From assembly GCF_024171725.1 (NCBI RefSeq), contig NZ_JAMTCG010000005.1:186001-250000 (forward strand): a stretch of 64,000 nt of DNA, written 5' to 3'. This document shows, piece after piece, positions 17,253 through 25,654 of this stretch (its first letter is position 1; every line of letters starts with the position of its first letter). The position numbers were made by a program, and so were the translations under genes. This DNA is from Williamsia serinedens. Its GTDB lineage: Bacteria > Actinomycetota > Actinomycetes > Mycobacteriales > Mycobacteriaceae. The notes beneath the pieces are model-generated. The model had not been told where the DNA came from and did not search any database. It saw only the letters and a program-made list of their open reading frames with translations.

Positions 17253-17997
17253 AGCGCGTTCGGCGTGCGATCACGGCGCGCGGGGTGCCCTCGACAGTGA
17301 TCGGTCCGGTACCGACTGCCTCGGCGAGGTCGACGCGCAGCTGCGTCTTCTGCTCGGGGGTGAGCACCAGGAACCGCGAGTAGGTGAACATCGCGTCGAG
17401 CCACTCCTCGACGTCGACGACGGTGGTCGTCGGGAACTCCTCGACGCGGACCTCGAACCCGGCGTCGGTGAAGAGTCCGACGGTGCGATCGTCGGTGGGT
17501 CGGCGACGGGGTGTGTCGTCGCGCCGGACGTACTTCTCGACGACCGACTTCACCGGCTCGTGCGCGAACAACGACCAGCTCGCCTCGTGGGTGAGCAACG
17601 CGACATGGCCGCCGGGGACGACGATCTGGGTCAGCTTTTCGATGGCGGACTCGGGATCGACCCAGTGCCACGATCGCGCGAAGGTGACCAGATCGAACAT
17701 GCGGCCGCGCGGATCCCACTCCTCGAAGGTCCCGGGCTCGACGACGACGTGCTTGCGGCGCGCGATCGTCGCCATGTGCACGTCGGGCTCGACCGCCAGC
17801 ACCGAACATCCGCGGTCCAGCAGGGCTCGCGCGGCCTTCCCGGTTCCCGACCCGACGTCCAGGACGCGGTGGCCGAGACGGGCGACGACGTCCATCATCG
17901 CGGGCGGGAAGTCCGGGCGGTGTTGCTCGTAGGACTCGGCTTCGGACCCGAAACTGAGCGCGAGCGCTCGATCACCATGCAGCGGGCCGTCGGTCAC
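17251..17997 (-). CDS. Class I SAM-dependent methyltransferase (paralogue 1)
   Basis: A 248-residue SAM-dependent methyltransferase of the methyltransf_11/25 type. Motif I is VLDVGSGTGKAARALLDRG, followed by the acidic VLAVEPD motif II. It also has DLVTFARSWHWVD, a motif shared with the next gene upstream, and VPGGHVALLTHE. Substrate unknown. The GTG at 17997 was taken as start (VTDGPLHGDRALAL). It is a clear paralogue of the gene at 18152-18913 and is separated from it by a repeat array. Together with the array at 17178 this gene is bracketed by inverted repeats, which suggests a duplication or insertion event. Confidence 0.85.
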   Translation of the reverse strand: MTDGPLHGDRALALSFGSEAESYEQHRPDFPPAMMDVVARLGHRVLDVGSGTGKAARALLDRGCSVLAVEPDVHMATIARRKHVVVEPGTFEEWDPRGRMFDLVTFARSWHWVDPESAIEKLTQIVVPGGHVALLTHEASWSLFAHEPVKSVVEKYVRRDDTPRRRPTDDRTVGLFTDAGFEVRVEEFPTTTVVDVEEWLDAMFTYSRFLVLTPEQKTQLRVDLAEAVGTGPITVEGTPRAVIARRTR

Positions 17998-18014
17998 GAC
18001 CTCCCCCTCCCATC

Positions 18015-18138
18015 ATGTGCACGCTCGACGGGATCTGGTGCCCGCTCGACGGGATCTACCGCACGATCGACGAAATCGACTGTACGGTCGGGGAAATCGA
18101 GCGCACGGTCGACGGGATCTGGTGCACGATCGGCGACC
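18015..18138. repeat. 21-bp repeat array, right arm, between two methyltransferase paralogues
   Basis: A partial unit (18015-18026) is followed by five tandem 21-bp units (18027-18047, 18048-18068, 18069-18089, 18090-18110, 18111-18131) and a further partial. Units begin GACGGGATCTGGTGC or variants such as GACGAAATCGACTG. The orientation is opposite to the array at 17178-17252. Units vary at a third of positions but keep the 21-base register without stop codons in some frames, giving spurious 7-residue peptide repeats. Confidence 0.8.
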
Positions 18139-18151
18139 GTCGGGTTCGCGG

Positions 18152-18913
18152 TCAGGCCGGCCATGCGTCGATCCAATAGGTGTACGCGGTGACGGTGAGC
18201 CCGTCGGGGCCGATCGCCTCGGTCAGGTCCGCGCGCAGACGCTCGGCGACGACCGGGTCGAGCACGATGTGGTTCGAGAACGTGAAGGCGGTGTCGAGCC
18301 AGTCCTCGGCGGTCAGGTGCCGCTCCGAGCTCGCCGTGTGGTCGACGAGATCCCAACTCGCCGAACGCAGTTGGTCGCTGATCGACGGTGTCGCCGACGG
18401 TCCCACCACGCCTGGCATCTCCGACGCGGCGTACGCGGCGTCTATCCGGTCCTTCGACGGCCCGCTCGGTGCGGTGGCATGCCAGAGCAGGACGAGATGG
18501 CCGTCACGACCGAGGATCTCGCGCATCGTCGGCAGGACGACGTCGACGTCGACCCAGTGCCACGAGTTGGCGAAGGTCGCGAGCGCGAACCGACGCCCCG
18601 CCGGATCCCAGCTCTCGGCGGTGGCCTCCTCGACCGTCAGACCCTTCGCCCGGGCGACCCCCGCCATCTCCGCGTCCGGCTCGACGCCGAGCACGTCGAG
18701 ACCGCGGGAGACGAGCGCCTCGGCGAGGAGGCCCGTGCCCGCCCCGACGTCGAGCACCCGACCGCCACCGGCGAGCGCGGCGACGGCGTCGAGGACGTCG
18801 TCCGGGTATCGCGGCCGATACCGGTCGTAGGCGACGGCCACGGACCCGAAGGAGTCCGCGCGGTCGCGTTGTGCGTGCAGGGGTGCCGATGTCGGGGAGG
18901 GGCTGTCGGTCAC
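18152..18913 (-). CDS. Class I SAM-dependent methyltransferase (paralogue 2)
   Basis: A 253-residue methyltransferase with motif I RVLDVGAGTGLLAEALVSRG, VLGVEPDAEMAG, FALATFANSWHWVDVD and DGHLVLLWH. It is similar throughout to the neighbour at 17251-17997. The GTG at 18913 overlaps the stop of the upstream LLM oxidoreductase gene by 4 bases (GTGA), so it is translated as part of the echA20-ipdABC operon. The frame runs further upstream to 19051 within the LLM gene; that extension is rejected. A role in steroid ring C/D breakdown is not established for any methyltransferase, so function is open. Confidence 0.85.
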   Translation of the reverse strand: MTDSPSPTSAPLHAQRDRADSFGSVAVAYDRYRPRYPDDVLDAVAALAGGGRVLDVGAGTGLLAEALVSRGLDVLGVEPDAEMAGVARAKGLTVEEATAESWDPAGRRFALATFANSWHWVDVDVVLPTMREILGRDGHLVLLWHATAPSGPSKDRIDAAYAASEMPGVVGPSATPSISDQLRSASWDLVDHTASSERHLTAEDWLDTAFTFSNHIVLDPVVAERLRADLTEAIGPDGLTVTAYTYWIDAWPA

Positions 18914-19944
18914 CCGGCCGATGGTACGACCGCATCCTGGAGATGCCCGACGAGTGCGGACAGATCCGACGAAACCGGCTCGTAGTGGGGGAAATAGCAG
19001 CAGATCTCCGACGCGAACCCGCCGAACCGGTCGTGGATCTCCGTGGCGCACTCGGCGGGCGACCCGACGACGGCGAAGGTGGCGACGTCATCGTCGGTGA
19101 TCAGCGACCGCATCTCCGCGAACCGACCCTGCTTCGACAGCGCGTTCAACTCCGGCTGCAGGTCCCCGCGCCCCGATGCGTCGAGGACGGGCCGGTACGC
19201 AGGGGTCGACCCGTAGAACGCGATCAACATCGCGACACCGTCGACGGCGGCGCGCAGCGACCCCTCGTCGGATCCGACCGCGACCATCGCCTGACCGATC
19301 ACCGAGAACGCACCGTAGCGCTCACGCCGCGACAACCCGTCCTCGACGGCGGGGAGTGTGCGTTCGGCGAGGTGCGCACGGCTGTGGAACGGCATCACGA
19401 GCAGGCCGTCGGCGACCTCGGCGGCGGTCCGGGTCATCACCGGACCCAGCCCACCCATGAGGACCGCCGGACGCCCATGTCCGGTGGGGCCGGGCACGAA
19501 GTTCGGCGGCATCAGGGTGTGGGTGGTGAACTCGCCACGGAAGTCGAGAGGTGTGCCGTGCTCCCAGGCGTCGAAGATCGCCCCGATCGCGCGAACCGTC
19601 TCCCCGAGCCGCGCGGCCGGACGGCCCCACGCCGAGCCGTACCGCTTCTCGATGTGCGGTCGGATCTGCGAGCCGAGCCCGAGCCGGAATCGACCGCCAC
19701 TGTAGGACTGCAGATCCCACGCCATGTGTGCGAGGTGCAGCGGGCTGCGCGGTCCGGCGATCGCGACGTTGGTCATGAGGTCGAGGTCACGGGCCTCGTC
19801 GACCGCGGTCGCCCGGATCAACGGCGCGAACACGTCGTGCGGACCCTCGAACGTGAAGACGCCGTCGACGCCGACCCTGCTCAGCGCGACGACGTCGTCG
19901 GCGACGCCGTGCGGATCCCCCGTCAGCTGCAGGTGCACGCGCAT
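18910..19944 (-). CDS. LLM-class oxidoreductase, probably F420-dependent
   Basis: A 344-residue luciferase-like monooxygenase-fold enzyme of the F420-dependent group (TIGR03617-like). Expected segments include DGVFTFEGPHDVFAPL, LMTNVAIAGPRSPLHLAHMAW, SGGRFRLGLGSQIRPHIEKRYG and WGRPAARLGETVRAI, which form the flavin/F420 pocket. It lies 19 bases downstream of ipdC and overlaps the next methyltransferase by 4 bases, so it is likely in the KstR2-controlled ipd operon. Substrate unknown; a hydride transfer step on a steroid fragment is a guess from context only. Confidence 0.85.
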   Translation of the reverse strand: MRVHLQLTGDPHGVADDVVALSRVGVDGVFTFEGPHDVFAPLIRATAVDEARDLDLMTNVAIAGPRSPLHLAHMAWDLQSYSGGRFRLGLGSQIRPHIEKRYGSAWGRPAARLGETVRAIGAIFDAWEHGTPLDFRGEFTTHTLMPPNFVPGPTGHGRPAVLMGGLGPVMTRTAAEVADGLLVMPFHSRAHLAERTLPAVEDGLSRRERYGAFSVIGQAMVAVGSDEGSLRAAVDGVAMLIAFYGSTPAYRPVLDASGRGDLQPELNALSKQGRFAEMRSLITDDDVATFAVVGSPAECATEIHDRFGGFASEICCYFPHYEPVSSDLSALVGHLQDAVVPSAG

Positions 19945-19963
19945 CGTGGACCCGCCGGTGTCG

Positions 19964-21040
19964 TCAGGCGATCGGGCCGAGGCGGGAGATGCGATCCCGC
20001 GCGCCGGTCACGATGGACTGGATGAGTTCCTCGCAGCTGGGGAGGTCGTCGATCATCCCGACGACCTGACCCGACGCCAGCACCCCGGCGTCGGTGTTGC
20101 CCTCGACGAGACCGGCTTTCAGCAACATCGGGGTGTTGCCGGCCATGATGATCTGCTGCCAGGTGCGGTCGCCGGACTTCCGCATCGACCGCCCGTCGCG
20201 CAGCATGGTGGTCCACTTCATGCCGGTCATCTGTTTGAAGTCGTTGGCGTTCTTCGCCGCAGCCGCCAACGCGGCCGCAGGATTGCCGCCCTCGAGCTTC
20301 TCGACGAGCGAGGTCTTGAGCACGCGGTGCGGCATGCCGTCGACCTTGGTGGAGACGACCGTGTCGTTCAGGCTGCGGTGCAGGTACTCCTGCTTCACCG
20401 AATCGGGCACGGTCGAGTCGGAGGTCAGCAGGAACCGCGTTCCCATCGCGACCCCCTCGGCGCCGTAGGCCAGCGCCGCGGCGAGCCCACGTCCGTCGAA
20501 GAAACCCCCCGCGGCCACGACGGGGATCCCGCTGTCGCCGAGCGCGTCGAGCACCGACGGCAGCAGCAGCGTGGTCGCCACGGGACCGGTGTGGCCGCCT
20601 CCTTCGCCACCTTGGACGATCACGGCATCGGCACCCCACGAGGCGACCTTCACCGCGTGCTTCGCCGCGCCGATCGACGGGATCACGACGACGCCGTTGT
20701 CCTTCAGCTTCGCGATCAGGTCCTTCTTCGGCGCCAACGCGAACGACGCGACCCGCACGCCCTCACGGATGAGGAGGTCGATGCGGTCGCCGGCGTCGGT
20801 GGCGTCGGCCCGGATGTTCACGCCGAACGGCCTGTCGGTCAACGACTTCGTGCGCGCGACCGCCTTCTCGAGCTCCTCGAACGTCATGGTCGCCGACGCC
20901 AGGATGCCCAAGCCACCGGCATTGGACGTCGCCGACGTCAACGACGCCCCGGACACCCAGCCCATCCCGGTCTGCACCACGGGGTAGTCGATCCCGACGA
21001 GGTCGGTGAACCGCGTGCGCATCGGCGCAGCGCGGGTCAC
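19964..21040 (-). CDS. ipdC: IpdC-type flavin-dependent dehydrogenase (nitronate monooxygenase family)
   Basis: A 358-residue TIM-barrel flavoprotein of the nitronate monooxygenase/2-nitropropane dioxygenase family. Family knowledge: IpdC (Rv3553) is a dehydrogenase that introduces the ring double bond needed before EchA20 and IpdAB open the rings. FMN-binding features are PVVQTGMGWVSG near the N-terminus, ADAVIVQGGEGGGHTG, and IPVVAAGGFFDGRGLAAALAYGAEGVAMGTRFL. The GTG at 21040 overlaps the ipdB stop by 4 bases. Operon order echA20-ipdA-ipdB-ipdC is that of M. tuberculosis. Confidence 0.88.
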   Translation of the reverse strand: MTRAAPMRTRFTDLVGIDYPVVQTGMGWVSGASLTSATSNAGGLGILASATMTFEELEKAVARTKSLTDRPFGVNIRADATDAGDRIDLLIREGVRVASFALAPKKDLIAKLKDNGVVVIPSIGAAKHAVKVASWGADAVIVQGGEGGGHTGPVATTLLLPSVLDALGDSGIPVVAAGGFFDGRGLAAALAYGAEGVAMGTRFLLTSDSTVPDSVKQEYLHRSLNDTVVSTKVDGMPHRVLKTSLVEKLEGGNPAAALAAAAKNANDFKQMTGMKWTTMLRDGRSMRKSGDRTWQQIIMAGNTPMLLKAGLVEGNTDAGVLASGQVVGMIDDLPSCEELIQSIVTGARDRISRLGPIA

Positions 21041-21810
21041 CGCGACACCCCTGCCGCGTCGACGGGCCTGACCTCTTTCTCGCGGAGGCCGGTCGGGTCG
21101 ATGGTCTCGCGGATGAGCGACAGCTCCTCCTCCGTGGGCGCGCGGGTCTCACCCGCGTCGGCCAGCCCGACCACCTCGAAGCCGGTGTTCTCCGCCACCT
21201 CGTCGGCCGTCACACCGGGATGCAGCGACAGCGCGCGGAACGTGTGGTCGGGGCCGCCGAAGTCGAAGACGCCGAGGTTGGTGACCACGCGGTGGATGTG
21301 CAGGAACCGGAACGCCGGGTTGTCGGGGTCGACGTTGTCGTAGCCGACGCCGGACACGATGTCGACGGACTCGGTGAAGACGCGGGTGGAGTGCTTGGCC
21401 ACCCAGTAGCTGGTCGGGTGGTTGATCGTGTTGCCGGGAGCTCCACGGACACCGAACATCTGTCGCTTCGGGTGCTGCAGCGGTCCGAACGCCGACAGGT
21501 TCTGGTTGCCGTACCGATCGATCTGGTTGGCACCCATGACGACGTGCCGACGTCCCGACGCGACCACGTCGAAGACCTTCCGGAACGGCATCCACCCCTC
21601 GATCGGCGCCGACTTCCCGACCGCGGGGGTGTCGGCGAAGATCAGTGCCTCACCGTCGGTGATGAGCAGGTCGGGCTCGGTGGTCAGGCGCGCGAGGCGG
21701 GCACCGATCAGCGGTGTGGTCGCCATGGGGGAGGCCATGATCTCCCCGGCGCCGGAGAAGATCTCGGCGCATGCGATGACGCAGGTCTCGGCGCGGGGCA
21801 CATCGCTCAT
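21037..21810 (-). CDS. ipdB: IpdB, beta subunit of COCHEA-CoA hydrolase (CoA-transferase fold)
   Basis: A 257-residue subunit of the family I CoA-transferase fold. IpdAB does not transfer CoA; it hydrolytically opens steroid ring C of the COCHEA-CoA intermediate. Seen here: ACAEIFSGAGEIMASPMA, LLITDGEALIF, HVVMGANQIDRYGNQN and NTINHPTSYWVAKHS, all typical of Rv3552-like proteins. Start ATG and the ipdA stop share ATGA; the stop overlaps ipdC. No KstR2 box lies inside the cluster, so it depends on the promoter before echA20. Confidence 0.9.
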   Translation of the reverse strand: MSDVPRAETCVIACAEIFSGAGEIMASPMATTPLIGARLARLTTEPDLLITDGEALIFADTPAVGKSAPIEGWMPFRKVFDVVASGRRHVVMGANQIDRYGNQNLSAFGPLQHPKRQMFGVRGAPGNTINHPTSYWVAKHSTRVFTESVDIVSGVGYDNVDPDNPAFRFLHIHRVVTNLGVFDFGGPDHTFRALSLHPGVTADEVAENTGFEVVGLADAGETRAPTEEELSLIRETIDPTGLREKEVRPVDAAGVSR

Positions 21811-22733
21811 ACGGATGCCGCCTCTTTCTGCTCGGCCCGTTCACGCGTCCACTCGACGACGCGCTCCTGGTAGGTCTGTTCGTCGACGTCGAGGAAGTGC
21901 TCGCGGAACGCGGTCCACGAGTCGGGGTCCGCGGCCGACGCCGCGTAGTGCTTCTGGAACGCCTCGTCCCGCCTGTACTCGCCCGCGAACGTGAAGTGGG
22001 CTCCGTTGGGGGCGTGGATCACCCGGTCGACGTTCATGCGGTTGAGCAGCAGTCGCTGCACCTCGACGGACTCGACGAGTTCCTCGGTCTCGACGACGCG
22101 GTCGGTCTCCAGGAAACGGCGCTGGGCCGCGGCGCAGAACAGGTCGTCGAAGTACGGGTCGACCCCGGTGTACGCAGCGTTGCCGTGGACGTCGGCGAGG
22201 TCGAGGTGGACCAGCGCGACGTCGAGGTCCAGCGCGGGCATCGCCACCAGGGTCTCGGTGCGGCCGTCGGCGTCGGGGTAGGGGGAGTCGACGGTGCGCA
22301 GCTCGTCGCCCCAGAACTCGCGGACGGCCGAGCCGAGACCGGCGCGGATGGGCAGGAACGGCAGTCGCGCGGCCGCGGCCTCCAACCCGCACTTGACCAT
22401 GCCCTCGTCCATCTCCCGCACCTCGATGGAACCGCTGGTGCGCGCAGCGGCGAACCACGGGTCGTAGAACGGCGGGGAGTCCAGCGACACGAAGCCGTAG
22501 TAGGCCTTGCGCACCTTGCCTGCGGCGCAGAGCAATCCGAGGTCGGGGCCGCCGTAGGTCACGACGGTGAGGTCGCGGACGTCCGAGCGGGCGAGCGCCC
22601 GCACCAGCGCCATCGGCTTGCGCCGGGACCCCCACCCGCCGATCCCGATGGTCATGCCGTCGCGGATCTCGCCGACGGCCTCCTCGAGCGTCGAGGTCTT
22701 GTCGGTCTGGCGACGGGTGGTCGAGGTGGTCAC
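21807..22733 (-). CDS. ipdA: IpdA, alpha subunit of COCHEA-CoA hydrolase (CoA-transferase fold)
   Basis: A 308-residue partner of IpdB. The domain begins KTSTLEEAVGEIRDGMTIGIGGWGSRRKPMAL, with the CoA-transferase glycine-rich GIGGWG loop. It is followed by VVTYGGPDLGLLCAAGKV, REMDEGMVKCGLEAAAARLPFLPIRAGLG and VHLDLADVHGNAAYTG. The GTG at 22733 overlaps the echA20 stop; longer frames upstream are shadows. Length and context match Rv3551. With IpdB it forms the ring C-opening enzyme in the cytoplasm. Confidence 0.9.
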   Translation of the reverse strand: MTTSTTRRQTDKTSTLEEAVGEIRDGMTIGIGGWGSRRKPMALVRALARSDVRDLTVVTYGGPDLGLLCAAGKVRKAYYGFVSLDSPPFYDPWFAAARTSGSIEVREMDEGMVKCGLEAAAARLPFLPIRAGLGSAVREFWGDELRTVDSPYPDADGRTETLVAMPALDLDVALVHLDLADVHGNAAYTGVDPYFDDLFCAAAQRRFLETDRVVETEELVESVEVQRLLLNRMNVDRVIHAPNGAHFTFAGEYRRDEAFQKHYAASAADPDSWTAFREHFLDVDEQTYQERVVEWTRERAEQKEAASV

Positions 22734-23488
22734 CGGCGAGCCCCCTTCGACGTGCCCGCGAACGCATCGCGGTGCTCGTCGGCGACGCCGGCGAGGTTCA
22801 GCTCGAACGTGTAGCCCTGTTCCAGTCGGTAACTCGTCTTCACGTCGACGGGGTCGATGCCGTTGATCGCCTCCTTCGCCGCGCGGATCACGCGGGTGTC
22901 CTTCGCGGCGATGAGACGTGCGACCTCGAGCGCGGCGTCGAGCAGACCCTCCCGGGGGACCACCCGGTACACGGAACCGAAGTGGTGGAGCTGTGCGGCG
23001 GTGACGTTCTGCGCGGTGAAGTACAGGGTGCGCATCATGTGTTGCGGCACCAGGCGTGCGAGATGTGTCGCCGCACCGAGGGCCCCGCGATCGACCTCGG
23101 GCAGACCGAACACCGCGTCGTCGGAGGCCACGATCACGTCCGCGTTGCCGACGAGTCCGATCCCGCCGCCCACACAGAACCCGTTCACGGCGACGATCAC
23201 CGGCACCTTGCAGTCGTAGACGGCGGCGAACGCGTGTGCGCAGCCGCGGTTCGCGCCGATCAGGGCGTCGAAGCCGTCGGTGTTCTGCATCTCCTTGATG
23301 TCGACGCCGGCGTTGAACCCCCGGCCCTCGGCGCGCAGGACCACGACGGACGTCGTCGGGTCGGTCCCGGCGGCGAGGATGGCGTCGCCCAGGTCGAACC
23401 ATGCGGCCGACGGCAACGCGTTGACCGGCGGGAAGTCGACGGTGACGGCGACGATCCCCGGCTCGATCGTCGATGTGGTGATGGGCAC
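22730..23488 (-). CDS. echA20: EchA20, crotonase-family ring D hydrolase
   Basis: A 252-residue enoyl-CoA hydratase/isomerase-fold protein. EchA20 (Rv3550) hydrolyses ring D of the steroid C/D intermediate, a retro-Claisen type reaction in a crotonase fold. Visible features: VTVDFPPVNALPSAAW near the N-terminus, the oxyanion-hole segments GRGFNAGVDIKEM and NGFCVGGGIGLVGNADVIVAS, and FGLPEVDRGALGAATHLAR. The GTG at 23488 is preceded by AGAGGG; the frame extends further but would cross the KstR2 box. It is first in the echA20-ipdA-ipdB-ipdC-LLM-methyltransferase operon. Confidence 0.88.
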   Translation of the reverse strand: MPITTSTIEPGIVAVTVDFPPVNALPSAAWFDLGDAILAAGTDPTTSVVVLRAEGRGFNAGVDIKEMQNTDGFDALIGANRGCAHAFAAVYDCKVPVIVAVNGFCVGGGIGLVGNADVIVASDDAVFGLPEVDRGALGAATHLARLVPQHMMRTLYFTAQNVTAAQLHHFGSVYRVVPREGLLDAALEVARLIAAKDTRVIRAAKEAINGIDPVDVKTSYRLEQGYTFELNLAGVADEHRDAFAGTSKGARR

Positions 23489-23514
23489 GGGCGTCCCTCT
23501 CGCTATGGTTACCA

Positions 23515-23528
23515 ACCAAACACTTGCT
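23515..23528. promoter_or_regulatory. KstR2 operator between echA20 operon and divergent SDR operon
   Basis: ACCAAACACTTGCT matches AnCAAGnnCTTGnT with one mismatch (CAAA for CAAG). It lies 26 bases before the echA20 GTG and in the shared promoter region of the divergent SDR genes. Confidence 0.75.
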
Positions 23529-23570
23529 TGGTAGCGTAGCAGGGACACCGACGGCGAAATGGGGCAGCGG

Positions 23571-24359
23571 ATGACCGACCTCGGTCTGCAGGGACACGTC
23601 GTCCTGGTCACCGGCGGCGCCCGCGGGGTCGGCGCCGGCATCTGTTCGGTCCTCGCCGACCTCGGGGCGATCCCGATCGCCTGCGCTCGGCGCCCACCCG
23701 ACGACCCCGCGCGGGTCGCGGGCGCCGAGTTCGTCACCTGCGACGTGCGCGACCCCGACGCCGTGGGGGCGATGGTCGCGGACATCGTCGACCGTCACGG
23801 TCGGCTGGACGCCGTCGTCAACAACGCGGGCGGCGCCCCCTTCGCGCCGGCGGCCGACGCCTCGCCGAACTTCCACCGCAAGATCGTCGAACTCAACCTG
23901 CTCGCACCCCTCGTGGTCGCGCAGGCGGCGCGACGCGTGATGGCCGAGCAGCCCGACGGCGGGTCCATCGTGAACGTGTCGAGCGTCAGCGGTCACCGAC
24001 CGTCCCCGGGCACCGCGGGATACGGCGCGGCGAAGGCGGGTCTCGACAACCTCACCGGGTCACTCGCCGTCGAGTGGGCGCCCACCGTGCGCGTCAACAG
24101 CGTCGTGGCGGGTCCGGTCGAGACCGAGCAGTCGATACTCCACTACGGCGACGAGGAGGGTGTGGCGTCGGTCGGCCGCACCATCCCCATGGGTCGCATG
24201 GCCGTGCCGACGGATGTCGGCAACGCGGTCGCGTTCCTCATCTCACCGCTGGCGGCCTACATCACCGGCGCGTGCCTCACCGTCCACGGGGGCGGGGAGC
24301 GGCCGGCGTTCCTCGACGCCGGCACCACCGACAACCGAATGGAGAACCACACACCGTGA
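23571..24359 (+). CDS. Short-chain dehydrogenase, Rv3549c-like, KstR2 block
   Basis: A classical SDR of ~262 residues with VTGGARGVG, VVNNAGG, the NVSSVSGHRPSPGTAGYGAAKAG catalytic stretch (Ser, Tyr, Lys) and a C-terminal TVHGGGERPAF. In M. tuberculosis the equivalent position, divergent from echA20, is Rv3549c, a KstR2-regulated gene of unproven substrate. I chose the ATG at 23571 because GGGG lies 7 bases upstream; an in-frame ATG at 23559 would add MGQR. Its stop overlaps the next SDR's GTG by 4 bases. Confidence 0.82.
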   Translation: MTDLGLQGHVVLVTGGARGVGAGICSVLADLGAIPIACARRPPDDPARVAGAEFVTCDVRDPDAVGAMVADIVDRHGRLDAVVNNAGGAPFAPAADASPNFHRKIVELNLLAPLVVAQAARRVMAEQPDGGSIVNVSSVSGHRPSPGTAGYGAAKAGLDNLTGSLAVEWAPTVRVNSVVAGPVETEQSILHYGDEEGVASVGRTIPMGRMAVPTDVGNAVAFLISPLAAYITGACLTVHGGGERPAFLDAGTTDNRMENHTP

Positions 24360-25276
24360 GCGGCATCAACGAAGGACGGGTCGTGGTCGTCACGGGGGCG
24401 GGTCGCGGGATCGGCCGCGAGCACGCGCTGGCGTTCGCCGCGTCGGGAGCGAAGGTGGTCGTCAACGACATCGGCGCCGGGCTCGACGGCAGCGCGACCG
24501 GGGAGTCGCCCGGTGAGCAGGTGGTCGCCGAGATCGTCGACGCGGGCGGCGAGGCGGTCGTGAACGGCGCCGACGTCGCCGACTGGGACGGCGCGAAGAG
24601 TCTCGTCACCACAGCGGTCGACACGTTCGGTGGCCTCGACGTGCTGGTCAACAACGCGGGGTTCCTCCGCGACAAGATGCTGGTCTCGATGAGCGAGTCC
24701 GACTGGGACGACGTGGTCCGGGTGCATCTGAAGGGCCATTTCGCGACCCTGCGCCACGCGGCCGAGTACTGGCGCGCCGAGTCGAAGGCGGGGCGGCAGC
24801 GTCAGGCCCGGGTGATCAACACGTCCTCGGGGGCCGGCCTGTACGGCTCCGTGGGCCAGGGCAACTACTCCGCGGCCAAGGCCGCCATCGCCGAGCTCAC
24901 CATCCAGGCGGCCGCGGAGATGAAGGGCTACGGCATCACGGTCAACGCGATCGCGCCGTCGGCTCGCACCCGGATGACCACCAGCGCCGGCGACGCCATG
25001 GCGGCGCAGATGGCCGCGCCCGAGGACGGCTCCTTCGACGCCATGGACCCCGCGAACGTCTCCCCGCTCGTGGTGTGGCTCGGGTCGCCCGAGTCCGGTG
25101 ACGTGACGGGCCGGGTCTTCGAGGTCGAGGGCGGCAAGGTCTCCGTCACCGACGGATGGCAGCGCAGCGCGCAGCGCGACAAGGGCGACCGCTGGGATCC
25201 CGCGGAACTCGGGCCCGTCGTCGCCGAGATCCTCGCCGAGGCGCCCGCCCCGTTCCCGGTCTACGGCGCGCGATGA
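24356..25276 (+). CDS. Short-chain dehydrogenase, Rv3548c-like (MFE-2-type)
   Basis: A 306-residue SDR resembling the dehydrogenase domain of peroxisomal multifunctional enzyme 2: VTGAGRGIGREHALAFA, VVNDIGAGLDGS, VNNAGFLRDKM, and the catalytic INTSSGAGLYGSVGQGNYSAAKAA stretch. Such enzymes oxidise 3-hydroxyacyl-CoA or hydroxysteroid substrates. It is co-translated with the preceding SDR and sits in the KstR2 block as in M. tuberculosis (Rv3548c). It resembles hsd4A at 51443-52333. Exact substrate not determined. Confidence 0.85.
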   Translation: MSGINEGRVVVVTGAGRGIGREHALAFAASGAKVVVNDIGAGLDGSATGESPGEQVVAEIVDAGGEAVVNGADVADWDGAKSLVTTAVDTFGGLDVLVNNAGFLRDKMLVSMSESDWDDVVRVHLKGHFATLRHAAEYWRAESKAGRQRQARVINTSSGAGLYGSVGQGNYSAAKAAIAELTIQAAAEMKGYGITVNAIAPSARTRMTTSAGDAMAAQMAAPEDGSFDAMDPANVSPLVVWLGSPESGDVTGRVFEVEGGKVSVTDGWQRSAQRDKGDRWDPAELGPVVAEILAEAPAPFPVYGAR

Positions 25277-25300
25277 CTGCCCGTCGGTGAGGATGGTCGG

Positions 25301-25654
25301 GTGACCGCCACCCCAGACACCGTCGCAGCCGCCCGGGCCTACATCGAGGCGCTCGCGAGCCACGACGTCACCGACGTCCGCCTCGCCGACAGCTGTCGTC
25401 GGGTGGAGAACGGCATCCCGACCGGCTCGAGCGGACCCGCGATCGTCCGCGACCTCGACCGTGGCCGGAAGTACCGCGTCATCCGCCGGGTGGAGATCAC
25501 GAGCATCGGGATCGAGGGGGTCTGCGTGCACGCGGACTTCCTCGTCCACGTACCTCTCGGCCTGTCGGCGCGGATCCGGGAACGGTTCGACGCCGACGAG
25601 ACCGGTGCGATCGATCGCATCACGGCGCGGATCGGTCTGCCGCGCCGCCGCTGA
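25301..25654 (+). CDS. Small NTF2/SnoaL-like protein, unknown function
   Basis: A 117-residue protein. An N-terminal helix (TVAAARAYIEALASHDVTDVRLA) and alternating strands (YRVIRRVEITSIGIEG, VCVHADFLVHVPL) suggest an NTF2-like cone fold of the DUF8021 kind. Start GTG at 25301. It follows the SDR pair by 24 bases on the same strand and may be in the same transcript. No catalytic residues can be named. The 186 bases after it, before katG, show no gene or recognisable operator. Confidence 0.65.
   Translation: MTATPDTVAAARAYIEALASHDVTDVRLADSCRRVENGIPTGSSGPAIVRDLDRGRKYRVIRRVEITSIGIEGVCVHADFLVHVPLGLSARIRERFDADETGAIDRITARIGLPRRR

Noticed and set aside
18015-18138. CRISPR array
   Set aside because: Repeats are contiguous 21-base units with no unique spacers and no cas genes nearby.
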